Source: Methylotenera oryzisoli_B (GTDB lineage Bacteria; Pseudomonadota; Gammaproteobacteria; Burkholderiales; Methylophilaceae). From it: 64,000 nucleotides of DNA. The stretch covers positions 682,001-746,000 of the forward strand of contig OZ277031.1 in the NCBI GenBank assembly GCA_965613685.1, read 5' to 3'. Under the pieces are notes generated by a model, which was not told where the DNA came from, did not search any database, and worked only from the letters and a program-made list of their open reading frames with translations. A program made the position numbers and the translations under genes. Shown here piece by piece: positions 44,137-53,394 of the stretch (position 1 is its first letter; every line of letters starts with the position of its first letter).

Positions 44137-45137
44137 CATCCCCAGCGCAGTGCAGCCGTATGTACGGGACTGTCCCAATGTTGTTTAATTTCATCGTCTA
44201 ATAAACATAAACTCACGGAAGCGCCGGCCATGTCTAAGGCGGTGGTGTAATTGCCTACCAATGAGCGTGTGATGCATATGCCGTGTTGTTTGAGTAATTT
44301 TGCTGCGCTGTGGTAGATTAAATACAGCTCCATTAAAGGGGTGGCACCAAAGCCATTAATTAATAACAAGGTTTCATGCCGCTCTGTTAGGCTTAATTGC
44401 TTTTGTTGCCAATCAGCCAATATGGCCTCCACGCACTCCTTAACCATGGCGTCTGCCTCTTGCATTTTGACGCGACGCCGACCCGGTTCGCCGTGTATGC
44501 CTACGCCCATTTCGATTTCATCTTCGCCTATGCTAAAAGTGGGGCGGCCAGCAGCCGGTACTGTGCAGCTTGTTAGGGCAATGCCTATGCTGGACGTGCG
44601 TTCGTTGACTTTTTCTCCCAAGGCTTTGCACTCGGCTAAGCTGGCGCCGGTTTCAGCTAGGCTACCCACGCATTTTTCGACTATGACGGTACCGGCCACG
44701 CCACGGCGACCTTCGGTATAGGTGCTGTTTACGACCGCACAATCGTCGCTGGTGTAGATCGTGGCATTTTCGACATCCAGCATTTCTGCGGCCATTTCAA
44801 AATTCATTACATCGCCTGCATAATTTTTTACTATAAACAACACGCCTTGGTTTGTGGCTATAGATTGAGCTGCAGCCAACATTTGGTCTGGGGTGGGGGA
44901 AGTGAAGACATGCCCAGGGCAGGCTGCGTCTAGCATGCCGTAGCCTATGTAACCGGCATGCAGGGGTTCATGGCCGGAGCCGCCACCAGAAATCAACGCT
45001 ACTTTATTTAAGGCTTGGTTTTTGCGGCTTAGAAAATGCGGGGCCAGTGCTAATTTAACTATATCGGCATGTGCCTCTGCAAAGCCGCTCAAGCTTTCTA
45101 CTAGGACATCATCCAGTTTATTTATGAATTTTTTCAT
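44133..45137 (-). CDS. dhaK: Dihydroxyacetone kinase subunit DhaK
   Basis: The dihydroxyacetone-binding subunit. It contains ISGGGSGHEPLHAGYIG, VKNYAGDVMNFEMAAE, the substrate-linking His in GVGIHGEPGRRR and LLINGFGATPLMELYL. The frame extends to 45215, but the ATG at 45137 (MKKFINKLDDVL) is preceded by GGAA and gives the usual 334 residues. dhaL lies 29 bases upstream. No DhaM/PTS phosphoryl donor is visible, so the phosphate source (PTS, or ATP with DhaL) is open. Confidence 0.93.
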   Translation of the reverse strand: MKKFINKLDDVLVESLSGFAEAHADIVKLALAPHFLSRKNQALNKVALISGGGSGHEPLHAGYIGYGMLDAACPGHVFTSPTPDQMLAAAQSIATNQGVLFIVKNYAGDVMNFEMAAEMLDVENATIYTSDDCAVVNSTYTEGRRGVAGTVIVEKCVGSLAETGASLAECKALGEKVNERTSSIGIALTSCTVPAAGRPTFSIGEDEIEMGVGIHGEPGRRRVKMQEADAMVKECVEAILADWQQKQLSLTERHETLLLINGFGATPLMELYLIYHSAAKLLKQHGICITRSLVGNYTTALDMAGASVSLCLLDDEIKQHWDSPVHTAALRWGC

Positions 45138-45166
45138 TGTTTTTCCAAGCTTAAGATGGGTGTTAT

Positions 45167-45796
45167 TTAAGGGGTTAATGCTAGTTGGCAGACTGCCGTT
45201 ATCATTAACTGACAACTTTTAGCACCTGGATCTAAATGGCCTATTGCGCGCTCGCCTAAGCCAGCTGCCCGTCCTTTTGTAGCAATGAGGTCGCGTGTGT
45301 TAATCAAGCCTTGTTCTGCTGACTCAATTAAGGCGCTACAGATGTATGCCTTGCTCTGATTTTTCTCGGCCAGCTGTTTAAATTGTTGCGACACCGGTAT
45401 CAGTACATCGAGCATGGTTTTTTCGCCTAAGTCGGCTTTGCCTCGCAGCATGATGGCTTGCACGCCGGCGTCAAAAGCTAGCGCAATCGATAGTGGATTG
45501 GCATTTTCCGCTGCTGGCCATTGTTTGGCCATGCTCATAAAAAAACTGGCCAGCAGTGGCCCGGATGCGCCACCTAAGGTACTAAGAAGTTTTAAGCCAA
45601 TTTTATTTAAGGCTAGGGCAGTGTTTAATGAGGCTAATTCTTCTTGCATGCCCACGATAGCTTGAGCGCCGCGCTTCATGTTGATGTAGTGATCGCCATC
45701 GCCTATCGCACGGTCTAGCGACTCCAATGCGGCTTCGTTGTCTAGAATAGATTGTTGTATGGCTTTTGCGGCGTCTAAAATGAAAGCGGTGTGCAT
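45167..45796 (-). CDS. dhaL: Dihydroxyacetone kinase subunit DhaL
   Basis: The nucleotide-binding subunit that transfers phosphate to dihydroxyacetone held by DhaK. The metal/ADP motif RAIGDGDHYINMKRG and the motif STLGGASGPLLASFFMSMAK are present, and GERAIGHLDPGAKS is at the end. The ATG at 45796 (209 residues) matches the family better than 45835. It is first in a two-gene dhaL-dhaK unit, divergent from a sensor kinase gene. Confidence 0.93.
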   Translation of the reverse strand: MHTAFILDAAKAIQQSILDNEAALESLDRAIGDGDHYINMKRGAQAIVGMQEELASLNTALALNKIGLKLLSTLGGASGPLLASFFMSMAKQWPAAENANPLSIALAFDAGVQAIMLRGKADLGEKTMLDVLIPVSQQFKQLAEKNQSKAYICSALIESAEQGLINTRDLIATKGRAAGLGERAIGHLDPGAKSCQLMITAVCQLALTP

Positions 45797-45924
45797 GAAG
45801 GATTGGTTCCGTATCGTTTTTCTAGTGAATTTCACTATGTTGCTATTGCTTTAAACTTGTTAAACTCTACACATGTTAACTTGTCATTTCAACTGCCTAC
45901 ATTAAAGCAAAATCAGTCGTCTAC

Positions 45925-47253
45925 ATGAGCTTAAAATTTCGCTTAAACCTCCTTATCACTTTGCTGTCTCTGGCTTTTATTCTGGTGGTGGGCAGCATAC
46001 TGGTTAACGACACGCGCACCTCTATACGGGAACGTGTCGAAGCGGCCAGTCGCGTCACCGTGCAATTGCTCGATACGGTGATCATTAGTTCCGCCCTTAA
46101 TCCGGAATACGGTCAAACGGACAAAGTCTTGCAAAGCTTTTTGCAGTCATTAGGCTACGTGCGCAGCAGCCACATAGTGCTGTACGACATCAGCGGTAAC
46201 GTTTTGTATACCTCGCCGGCGTCGACTTACAAAGCAGACGTGCATGCGCCCTTGTGGTTCGAGAAAATGGTCCAGCCGCCGGTGGAAACAGTAGAACGTC
46301 GCATACGTTATGGCACCTTGGTGGTGTCGTCCAGTGCTGCCGGTTCAATACGCGAAGCCTGGTCGGGTTTTAGGCAATTGATGTGGGTAGGGTTGTTTTT
46401 TTTCGTGATGCTAAATTTAATGGTATACGCTTTGTTAAGCCATTCCTTGAAGCCGATTAAACCTATATTGACCTCGATTAACCGCATGGAGCGGGGCGAT
46501 TTAAGCACGCGCTTGCCGACCTTTACCTTGCCGGAATTCAATCGCATAGGCCATAGTTTGAACCGCATGGCCGAGTCTTTAGCCATGGAACGCCAATTGG
46601 AAGAAAACCGTCAGCTCACCCAATTGATTCAAACCCACATTGAAGACGAGCGCCGCAGTTTGGCTAGGGAGCTGCATGATGAGCTAGGGCAGTACGTGAC
46701 GGCCATCAAAACTTTTGCGGTGGCAATCGCCAATAAGGCCAAAGATAAATCACCGGACATAGCGGCCAACGCGCAAACCATAGTGGGCGCAGCCAACCAA
46801 ATTTACGAAGGCATGCACAGCATCATACGGCAGTTGCGCCCAGGTGCGTTAGACAATTTAGGTTTATCCGAAACCTTGCGCGATGCGATGCACTATTGGC
46901 AAACATTGCACGCCAACGTGCATTTCGAATTAAAGTTAAACGGTCAGTTGGACGATTTGGGTGAGAGCCTGAATATCAATGTTTACCGCATCGTCCAAGA
47001 ATCCATTAACAATGCCTTAAAGCACGCGCAAGCAAAGAACATAGAGGTCAGTCTGACCTTGCTTGAAAACGAGTTGCAGTTGCTGATTAAAGACGATGGC
47101 ATAGGCATGAACTTGGCGTCAGTCGATCAATCTCAACATTTTGGTTTGCTAGGCATACGCGAACGCGTGCAGGGTTTTCACGGTAGCTTTAGCCTGGTAT
47201 CTGAACCGAATCGCGGTACCGCAATCCATATCAACATTCCGCGGGTAAGTTAG
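45925..47253 (+). CDS. NarX/MoxY-like sensor histidine kinase
   Basis: A 442-residue membrane histidine kinase. Two transmembrane segments (about 8-28 and 153-173) bracket a sensory loop of about 120 residues facing the periplasm. A HAMP-like segment follows, then the HisKA_3 phosphoacceptor His near residue 251 in LARELHDELGQYVTAIK. The ATP-binding domain contains RIVQESINNALKHAQAKN, KDDGIGMN and GLLGIRERVQGFHG. The periplasmic domain may be the LapD/MoxY type. The response regulator gene follows 28 bases downstream. Signal unknown; dhaLK is divergently adjacent and a possible target. Confidence 0.88.
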   Translation: MSLKFRLNLLITLLSLAFILVVGSILVNDTRTSIRERVEAASRVTVQLLDTVIISSALNPEYGQTDKVLQSFLQSLGYVRSSHIVLYDISGNVLYTSPASTYKADVHAPLWFEKMVQPPVETVERRIRYGTLVVSSSAAGSIREAWSGFRQLMWVGLFFFVMLNLMVYALLSHSLKPIKPILTSINRMERGDLSTRLPTFTLPEFNRIGHSLNRMAESLAMERQLEENRQLTQLIQTHIEDERRSLARELHDELGQYVTAIKTFAVAIANKAKDKSPDIAANAQTIVGAANQIYEGMHSIIRQLRPGALDNLGLSETLRDAMHYWQTLHANVHFELKLNGQLDDLGESLNINVYRIVQESINNALKHAQAKNIEVSLTLLENELQLLIKDDGIGMNLASVDQSQHFGLLGIRERVQGFHGSFSLVSEPNRGTAIHINIPRVS

Positions 47254-47281
47254 GCCGCTTTTAGTGAACGGGTAAAAAATA

Positions 47282-47920
47282 ATGAGCGTAATTAATGTGA
47301 TGTTGGTGGACGACCATGCGGTAGTGCGCATGGGTTTCAAAATGTTACTGGAAACCGATGCGGACATTAAGGTGGTATGCGAAGCCGAAAGCGGCGAGCA
47401 AGCCATACAGCGCTACATGGAATCCAAACCGCATGTGGTGGTCATGGACATCACCATGCCGGGTATAGGGGGTTTGGAAGCCATAGAGCGCATTCTAGCC
47501 AAAGACAGTGCGGCAAAAATACTGGTGCTGTCTGCCCATGAGGATTCGGTCCATCCCAAACGCGTGCTCAATGCCGGTGCCATGGGCTATTTAACCAAGC
47601 GCAGTGCTGCGGAAGAGATGATCAAGGCAATACGCGTAGTGGCCAGTGGCAAGAAGTACCTGGAGGCTGGCGTGGCTCAGCAAATGGCCATACAGCAATT
47701 GTCTGGTGATCAAAATCCAGTGGACGTGTTGTCTCCCAGGGAGTTTGAGGTGTTCATGGCCTTGGCAAAGGGTAAAACCACCAATGAGATTGCCGAAACC
47801 TTATTTTTAAGCCCGCGTACGGTGGGCACCCATCTATACAACATCAAACAAAAGTTAAATGCAAACAACTCGGCGGAAATTGCCTTGATTGCCATGCGCA
47901 GTGGTTTATTGGAAGCCTAG
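47282..47920 (+). CDS. NarL/LuxR family response regulator
   Basis: A 212-residue response regulator. The receiver domain has the acidic pair in MLVDDHAVVRMGF, phosphoacceptor Asp near residue 56 in VVMDITMPGIGG, a Ser in ILVLSAHED and Lys in GYLTKRSAAEEM. The C-terminal LuxR-type HTH is LSPREFEVFMALAKGKTTNE followed by LSPRTVGTHLYNIKQKL. It is the cognate partner of the kinase just upstream. Confidence 0.93.
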   Translation: MSVINVMLVDDHAVVRMGFKMLLETDADIKVVCEAESGEQAIQRYMESKPHVVVMDITMPGIGGLEAIERILAKDSAAKILVLSAHEDSVHPKRVLNAGAMGYLTKRSAAEEMIKAIRVVASGKKYLEAGVAQQMAIQQLSGDQNPVDVLSPREFEVFMALAKGKTTNEIAETLFLSPRTVGTHLYNIKQKLNANNSAEIALIAMRSGLLEA

Positions 47921-47926
47921 TAAGGG

Positions 47927-48856
47927 TCAGGCGGCCTTGCTACGTAGGCTGATGAGTCCGCTTAACACTATCAGGGCGATGGCTAGGCAATCGCTAATGC
48001 TTAACAGCTCTCCCCACCACATTACGCCAAATAGGCTCGCTAACACCACCGTGGTGTAGGCTAAACTGGCTACCACCAAGGTGTCGCCAGTGCGGTAGGC
48101 CCGCGTCATGGCTAGTTGGGCGACGGTGGCCGTGGCGCCTAAGCCGATTAGCAGTGGCATGTCTTGCCAATTTAAGCGATGAAATCCACCCAATAGCAGG
48201 CTGTTCATGCCGTCTAAGCGTTGGAGTTGCGGCGCCATCAGCATCCACAATCCGGCCAATACGGCAGACACCAAGGTGAAATAAAACACCGTGCGGGTGT
48301 CCGGTTCATTTTGCTGCCCCAATTGTTTGACGTGCACATAGGCCCAAGCAGCGCCTAGCCCAGACAATAAACCCAGGCTACCGGCCAGGGCGTTACCACT
48401 GTTTAGAGTGGGTTTCAGCAGCAAGCTGACCCCAGCAAAACCTATGATGAGCGCTAATAGCAAGGTTCTTTTGAGTGGTTCCTGCAATAGAAAAGGCGAC
48501 AATAAGGCGAGGAATAAAGGCGAGGTGTAATTAAGCGTCATGGCGGTCGCGAGCGGCAAGTGTGCGATGGCGTAAAAAAACAATACCAAGGAGGCAAAGC
48601 CAACCAGTGCGCGTGACATCTGCTTGAAAAGCACCGGTGTGGCTAAGCTTAATTTCTGACTGCGCAGGTATAGGTATACCGTGATTAAGCCAAATAAAGA
48701 GCGGTAAAACACCAGTTCGCTGCTGTTGAATTTTGTCGCTCCCAGCTTAACCAATGCGCCCATTAGCGCAAAACCAAGAGCTGCAAGCAGCATCCATAGG
48801 CTGCCTAGATTGGGCAAGCTACGGAGGTGTAATCGAAAAGCCTTGATTTTATGCAT
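47927..48856 (-). CDS. DMT superfamily (EamA) transporter
   Basis: A 309-residue membrane protein with about ten hydrophobic segments arranged as two EamA repeats (first MLLAALGFALMGALVKLGA to LLLKP; second LGLLSGLGAAWAYVHVKQLG to LIVLSGLISLRS). Charged KLGATKFNSSELVFYRSLFG follows the first helix, as in this family. It is probably a metabolite or amino acid exporter; the substrate cannot be told from sequence. It is convergent with the response regulator gene. Confidence 0.88.
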   Translation of the reverse strand: MHKIKAFRLHLRSLPNLGSLWMLLAALGFALMGALVKLGATKFNSSELVFYRSLFGLITVYLYLRSQKLSLATPVLFKQMSRALVGFASLVLFFYAIAHLPLATAMTLNYTSPLFLALLSPFLLQEPLKRTLLLALIIGFAGVSLLLKPTLNSGNALAGSLGLLSGLGAAWAYVHVKQLGQQNEPDTRTVFYFTLVSAVLAGLWMLMAPQLQRLDGMNSLLLGGFHRLNWQDMPLLIGLGATATVAQLAMTRAYRTGDTLVVASLAYTTVVLASLFGVMWWGELLSISDCLAIALIVLSGLISLRSKAA

Positions 48857-49052
48857 GGATTTTGTGCGCTAAGCCACTGTTTTTAATATGCTAGCCAACT
48901 AGACTACAGCTTGCCAAATACGGGGTTTTCAGATAATCTCACACTTATTATTTTACGTGTATTTATGAATGCAATGGTGTTTGCTTTAAAGCGATAACTG
49001 GCGATTGTAAATTCAGGCTGTGGCCCATACCCAATCCACACACTTCAGTCCC

Positions 49053-49078
49053 AACGGCGGCATTGGTCGCCGTTTTTT
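49053..49078 (+). terminator. Intrinsic terminator or attenuator in the argD leader
   Basis: AACGGCG (49053-49059) pairs perfectly with CGCCGTT (49068-49074), with an 8-base loop, followed by a T-tract. It lies on the plus strand 38 bases before argD, where the nearest upstream plus-strand gene ends more than 1.1 kb away. It therefore ends a leader transcript or a small RNA rather than a gene. Confidence 0.7.
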
Positions 49079-49115
49079 CATTATTGTTTTGGGTTAATTT
49101 TTATTAAAGAGCGCT

Positions 49116-50297
49116 ATGTCAGATCATTTAATGAACACCTATATGCGTCAGCCGGTCACTTTCACCAAAGGCGAGGGGGTGTGGCTGTGGGACACGGCCG
49201 GGGAAAAATACCTGGATGCCTTGGCCGGGGTTGCGGTAAATGGCTTGGGCCATGCTCACCCTAAACTGGTTGCGGCTATTAGCGAGCAGGCCGCTAAGCT
49301 CATACATGTATCGAATATCTACCACATTGCCGAACAGGACGCCTTGGCCGATAAGTTGTGCGCTATCTCTGGCATGGATAAGGTGTTTTTTTGCAATTCC
49401 GGTTGCGAAGCCAATGAAGCCAGTATCAAGTTGGCTAGGCTTTATGGGCACAACAAAGGTATTGGTAACCCAGAAATTATTGTGATGGACAAGTCCTTTC
49501 ATGGACGCACCATGGCGACTTTATCAGCAACCGGCAATCGCAAAGTGCAAGCTGGTTTTGAACCCTTGGTCAGCGGTTTTATACGTGTGCCTTACGATGA
49601 CGTCGATGCGGTCAAACAAGTGGCCAGCAGCAACCCTAACGTGGTGGCCATATTGGTTGAGCCGGTGCAGGGCGAAGGCGGCATCAATATACCTAAGGAC
49701 AGCAGCGCCTATTTGGAAACCTTGCGGCAGATTTGCGATGCCCACGGCTGGCTGCTCATGGTCGACGAAGTGCAAACTGGCATAGGTCGGACCGGCACTT
49801 GGTTTGCTTACCAACACACGGCGATTGTGCCGGATGTCATGAGTTTAGCTAAAGGCTTGGGTTCTGGTGTGCCCATAGGCGCATGCTTGGCCAAGGGCAA
49901 AGCGGCTGAGGTGTTTGTTTACGGTAAACACGGATCAACCTTTGGCGGCAATCCCTTGGCCTGTGCGGCCAGTTTGGCGACATTGGCGGCGATAGAGGAT
50001 GAGGGTTTGTGTGCCCATGCGGAAAAAATGGGTGACTTGATTAGATTGGGTTTCCAATCAGCGTTTGCTGACACACCGGCCGTCAAAGTGGTGCGCAATG
50101 CCGGCTTAATGATAGGGATAGAGCTGGATCGGCCTTGTGGGGAATTGGTTAAAATGGCCTTAGAAGCCAAGTTGTTAATCAACGTCACGGCAGACAAGGT
50201 GGTGCGATTGTTGCCGCCTTTGGTCATCAAGCAAGACGAGGCGCATGAATTGGTTAAGCGTTTGTCTGAAGTTATAAAAGCATATTTAAAACAATAA
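49116..50297 (+). CDS. argD: Acetylornithine aminotransferase
   Basis: A PLP-dependent class III aminotransferase (393 residues) making N-acetylornithine in arginine synthesis, possibly also active in lysine synthesis. The opening MNTYMRQPVTFTKGEGVWLW, FCNSGCEANEASIKLAR, FHGRTMATLSATG, VEPVQGEGG, MVDEVQTGIGRTG and the PLP Lys in SLAKGLGSGVPIG are typical. It heads an argD-argF-argG series, which supports the acetylornithine role over other class III enzymes. Confidence 0.94.
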   Translation: MSDHLMNTYMRQPVTFTKGEGVWLWDTAGEKYLDALAGVAVNGLGHAHPKLVAAISEQAAKLIHVSNIYHIAEQDALADKLCAISGMDKVFFCNSGCEANEASIKLARLYGHNKGIGNPEIIVMDKSFHGRTMATLSATGNRKVQAGFEPLVSGFIRVPYDDVDAVKQVASSNPNVVAILVEPVQGEGGINIPKDSSAYLETLRQICDAHGWLLMVDEVQTGIGRTGTWFAYQHTAIVPDVMSLAKGLGSGVPIGACLAKGKAAEVFVYGKHGSTFGGNPLACAASLATLAAIEDEGLCAHAEKMGDLIRLGFQSAFADTPAVKVVRNAGLMIGIELDRPCGELVKMALEAKLLINVTADKVVRLLPPLVIKQDEAHELVKRLSEVIKAYLKQ

Positions 50298-50367
50298 GTT
50301 GTAATTAAAACTTAATAAATTAGGTTATAAAATAGTAAGCGTTATTTGGAAGCAAAGCGGTAAACAC

Positions 50368-51282
50368 ATGTCAATAAAACATTTTTTACAATTCAATGAC
50401 TTATCTCGCGAAGAGCTGCTCTACGTGTTTGAGCGCACCCGCATCATTAAAAGTCAATTTAAGGCATACCAACAATACTGGCCCTTGCAAGATCGCACCT
50501 TGGTGATGATTTTTGAAAAAGCCAGCACCCGTACCCGCTTGTCTTTCGAAGCCGGTATGCAGCAGTTAGGTGGCTCAGCTATTTACCTCAATACCCGTGA
50601 TTCGCAATTGGGCCGTGGTGAACCAGTGGAAGACGCCGCTCAAGTGATCTCGCGCATGAGTGACATTGTCATGATACGAACCTTTGAGCAAGAGATTATC
50701 GAGCGTTTTGCGGCTAACTCTCGTGTTCCAGTGGTCAATGGTTTAACCAATGAATACCATCCTTGCCAAATATTGGCGGACATTTTCACCTACATCGAGC
50801 AGCGTGGCTCCATACAAGGCAAGACCGTGGCTTGGATAGGCGATAGCAACAATGTTTGCAATACTTGGCTGCAAGCGGCCGAGGTGTTGGATTTCAATGT
50901 GCATGTTTCCACGCCACCGGGCTACGAAGTTGAGCCTGAGCGGGCAAACTTATACGGTAACAACCATTTCGAAGTTTTTGCTGATCCTATGGATGCGGCC
51001 AGAGGCGCGCATTTGGTCACCACCGATGTTTGGACCAGCATGGGTTTTGAGGCAGAAAACGAAGAGCGCTTGCGTGACTTTGTGGATTGGCAGGTCGACG
51101 CCGACATGATGCACGTGGCGGCTGCAGACGCCTTGTTTATGCATTGCTTACCGGCGCACCGCGGCGAAGAAGTTTCTGCCGAGGTGATAGACGGACGCCA
51201 ATCCGTGGTTTGGGACGAGGCGGAGAATCGCTTGCACGTGCAAAAAGCATTAATGGAATATTTATTATTAGGAAAAGTTTAA
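50368..51282 (+). CDS. argF: Ornithine carbamoyltransferase
   Basis: Makes citrulline from ornithine and carbamoyl phosphate. The carbamoyl-phosphate motif is FEKASTRTRLSFEAGMQQLG, the ornithine loop is seen in FMHCLPAHRGEEVS, and NEYHPCQILADIFTYIE and WIGDSNNVCNTWL are typical. Length is 304 residues. argG starts four bases after its stop, so translation is probably coupled. Confidence 0.96.
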   Translation: MSIKHFLQFNDLSREELLYVFERTRIIKSQFKAYQQYWPLQDRTLVMIFEKASTRTRLSFEAGMQQLGGSAIYLNTRDSQLGRGEPVEDAAQVISRMSDIVMIRTFEQEIIERFAANSRVPVVNGLTNEYHPCQILADIFTYIEQRGSIQGKTVAWIGDSNNVCNTWLQAAEVLDFNVHVSTPPGYEVEPERANLYGNNHFEVFADPMDAARGAHLVTTDVWTSMGFEAENEERLRDFVDWQVDADMMHVAAADALFMHCLPAHRGEEVSAEVIDGRQSVVWDEAENRLHVQKALMEYLLLGKV

Positions 51283-51285
51283 GCA

Positions 51286-52521
51286 ATGAGCACAGTTAAA
51301 AAAGACATTAAAAAAGTGGTGTTAGCCTATTCAGGCGGCCTGGATACCTCGGTTATTCTGAAGTGGTTGCAAGACGAGTACCAATGCGAAGTGGTTACCT
51401 TCACTGCAGACCTGGGTCAAGGTGAGGAATTGGAGCCAGCAAGGGCTAAGGCCACAGCAGCAGGCGTCAAAGAGATATACATAGACGATTGCCGTGAAGA
51501 GTTTGTGCGTGACTTTGTCTTTCCTATGTTCAGAGCCAACACCGTGTACGAAGGTGAATACCTATTGGGCACCTCGATTGCACGTCCATTGATCGCCAAA
51601 CGCTTAATTGAAATCGCTGCCGAAACCAATGCGGACGCCATCTCACATGGCGCCACTGGTAAGGGTAACGACCAAGTGCGGTTTGAGTTGGGCGCGTATG
51701 CCTTAAATCCAAATATACAAATCATTGCACCATGGCGTGAGTGGGATTTATTGAGCCGTGAAAAATTGATGGCCTACGCGGAAAAGCACGGCATTCCAGT
51801 TGACATGAAGCACAAGCAAGGTGGCAGCCCATACAGCATGGATGCCAATTTATTGCACATTTCCTACGAGGGTCGACATTTAGAAGACCCGGCCGCCGAA
51901 GCGGAAGAGTCGATGTGGCGTTGGAGTGTAAGCCCAGAAAAAGCGCCGGATGCTGCCGAGTATTTGGACATTGAATACGTGAATGGCGACCCGGTGAGTT
52001 TAAATGGTGAAGCCATGAAGCCGCATGCTATTTTGGCTCACCTGAATAAAATGGGCGGCAAGCACGGTATAGGCCGTTTGGATTTAGTGGAAAACCGTTA
52101 CGTCGGCATGAAGTCTCGTGGTTGTTATGAAACACCGGGCGGCACCATATTGTTAAAAGCGCACCGTGCTATTGAATCCATCACTTTGGATCGCGAAGTG
52201 GCACACTTAAAAGACGATTTGATGCCGCGCTATGCCAGCATGATTTATAACGGCTATTGGTGGAGTCCGGAGCGCATTGCCTTGCAAACCTTAATCGACC
52301 ACACGCAAACCGTGGTAAACGGCTGGGTGCGCGTTAAGCTATATAAAGGCAACGTGATCGTCACAGGCCGCGATAGCCAAACCAACTCCTTGTTTGATTC
52401 GACCATTGCTACTTTTGAAGACGACAAAGGCGCTTACGACCAAAAAGACGCCGGTGGTTTTATTAAATTGAATGCCTTGCGCTTACGCATAGCGGCCAAT
52501 TTAAAACATAGGCAAAAGTAA
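51286..52521 (+). CDS. argG: Argininosuccinate synthase
   Basis: Joins citrulline and aspartate using ATP. The N-type ATP pyrophosphatase loop is VLAYSGGLDTSVILKWL; HGATGKGNDQVRFEL, SRGCYETPGGTILL and YNGYWWSPERIALQ are also family features. Length is 411 residues. It ends the argD-argF-argG group and is followed by a strong terminator. Confidence 0.97.
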   Translation: MSTVKKDIKKVVLAYSGGLDTSVILKWLQDEYQCEVVTFTADLGQGEELEPARAKATAAGVKEIYIDDCREEFVRDFVFPMFRANTVYEGEYLLGTSIARPLIAKRLIEIAAETNADAISHGATGKGNDQVRFELGAYALNPNIQIIAPWREWDLLSREKLMAYAEKHGIPVDMKHKQGGSPYSMDANLLHISYEGRHLEDPAAEAEESMWRWSVSPEKAPDAAEYLDIEYVNGDPVSLNGEAMKPHAILAHLNKMGGKHGIGRLDLVENRYVGMKSRGCYETPGGTILLKAHRAIESITLDREVAHLKDDLMPRYASMIYNGYWWSPERIALQTLIDHTQTVVNGWVRVKLYKGNVIVTGRDSQTNSLFDSTIATFEDDKGAYDQKDAGGFIKLNALRLRIAANLKHRQK

Positions 52522-52535
52522 TCATCAAGCACCCG

Positions 52536-52576
52536 GCGCTTGTTCTGCCTACTTAGGCGTACAGCAAGCGCTTTTT
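52536..52576 (+). terminator. Intrinsic terminator after argG
   Basis: GCGCTTG (52536-52542) pairs with CAAGCGC (52565-52571), with further inner pairing around CTGCCT/AGGCG, followed by TTTTT. It is well placed to end the arg transcript before the SpoU gene. Confidence 0.75.
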
Positions 52577-52602
52577 CTTAAGACACCATAGGTGAGCAGC
52601 GC

Positions 52603-53394
52603 ATGTCTTTTAAGCACATCGTTTCGCGTGATAATCCGGTTTTTAAGCAGTTAAAAAGATTGGCCGATAACGCCAGGGAAAGACGCAGCGAAGGGCTGAC
52701 CTTGCTTGATGGGGTGCACCTTATTGAAGATTACCTGGCTGCCTTTGGTGAGCCCGAGCTGGTCATTATTCCAGAAGGGCAAAGTAGCGTGGAGGCCACC
52801 GGTTTAATGCAAAGCTTGGAGCACTTGGATACCATTATGCTGCCCACGCTGATGTTTGCCGAACTCAGCCCGGTAGTGAGCTCCACCGGCATACTGGCCA
52901 TGGTTAAGATTCAACATTTAGCCCTAGCCGATCAACCCAACTTTGTCTTAATGTTGGAAGACATACAGGACCCAGGTAATCTGGGTAGCATGCTGCGCAC
53001 TGCCGCCGCCGCTGGGGTGGAAGCGGTCTATTTAAGCAGCAGTTGCACCGATCCATGGTCACCTAAAGCCTTACGCGGTGGGCAGGGTGCGCAATTCGTG
53101 CTGGCCATGCAAACGCGTGCTGACATAGTGGCCGAGCTAGAGCGATTTAACGGTGACAGTTATGCCACCGCCATGAATGGCGAGTCTTTGTACAGCCAAG
53201 ATTTGCGAAGCGCTTGCGCCTTTGTGTTTGGCAATGAGGGGGCGGGGCTACGTAAAGACACCATGGCAGCAGCCAGCAAGCGGGTGACCATTCCCATGGC
53301 GCAAGGGCAGTTAGCTCGAATTGAATCGCTCAATGCCGCCGCCGCAGCGGCGGTGTGTTTATTTGAGCGCAGGCGGCAGCAGCTTAGCCACTAA
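52603..53394 (+). CDS. TrmH/SpoU family RNA methyltransferase
   Basis: A 263-residue 2'-O-ribose RNA methyltransferase of the SPOUT fold. An N-terminal substrate-binding domain (IVSRDNPVFKQLKRLAD, DGVHLIEDYL) precedes the catalytic domain. The knot motifs are LEDIQDPGNLGSMLRTAAAAG, FVFGNEGAGLRKDTM and IPMAQGQLARIESLNAAAAA. The target RNA (rRNA or tRNA) cannot be named. Its stop overlaps the convergent hslO stop by four bases. Confidence 0.9.
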   Translation: MSFKHIVSRDNPVFKQLKRLADNARERRSEGLTLLDGVHLIEDYLAAFGEPELVIIPEGQSSVEATGLMQSLEHLDTIMLPTLMFAELSPVVSSTGILAMVKIQHLALADQPNFVLMLEDIQDPGNLGSMLRTAAAAGVEAVYLSSSCTDPWSPKALRGGQGAQFVLAMQTRADIVAELERFNGDSYATAMNGESLYSQDLRSACAFVFGNEGAGLRKDTMAAASKRVTIPMAQGQLARIESLNAAAAAAVCLFERRRQQLSH

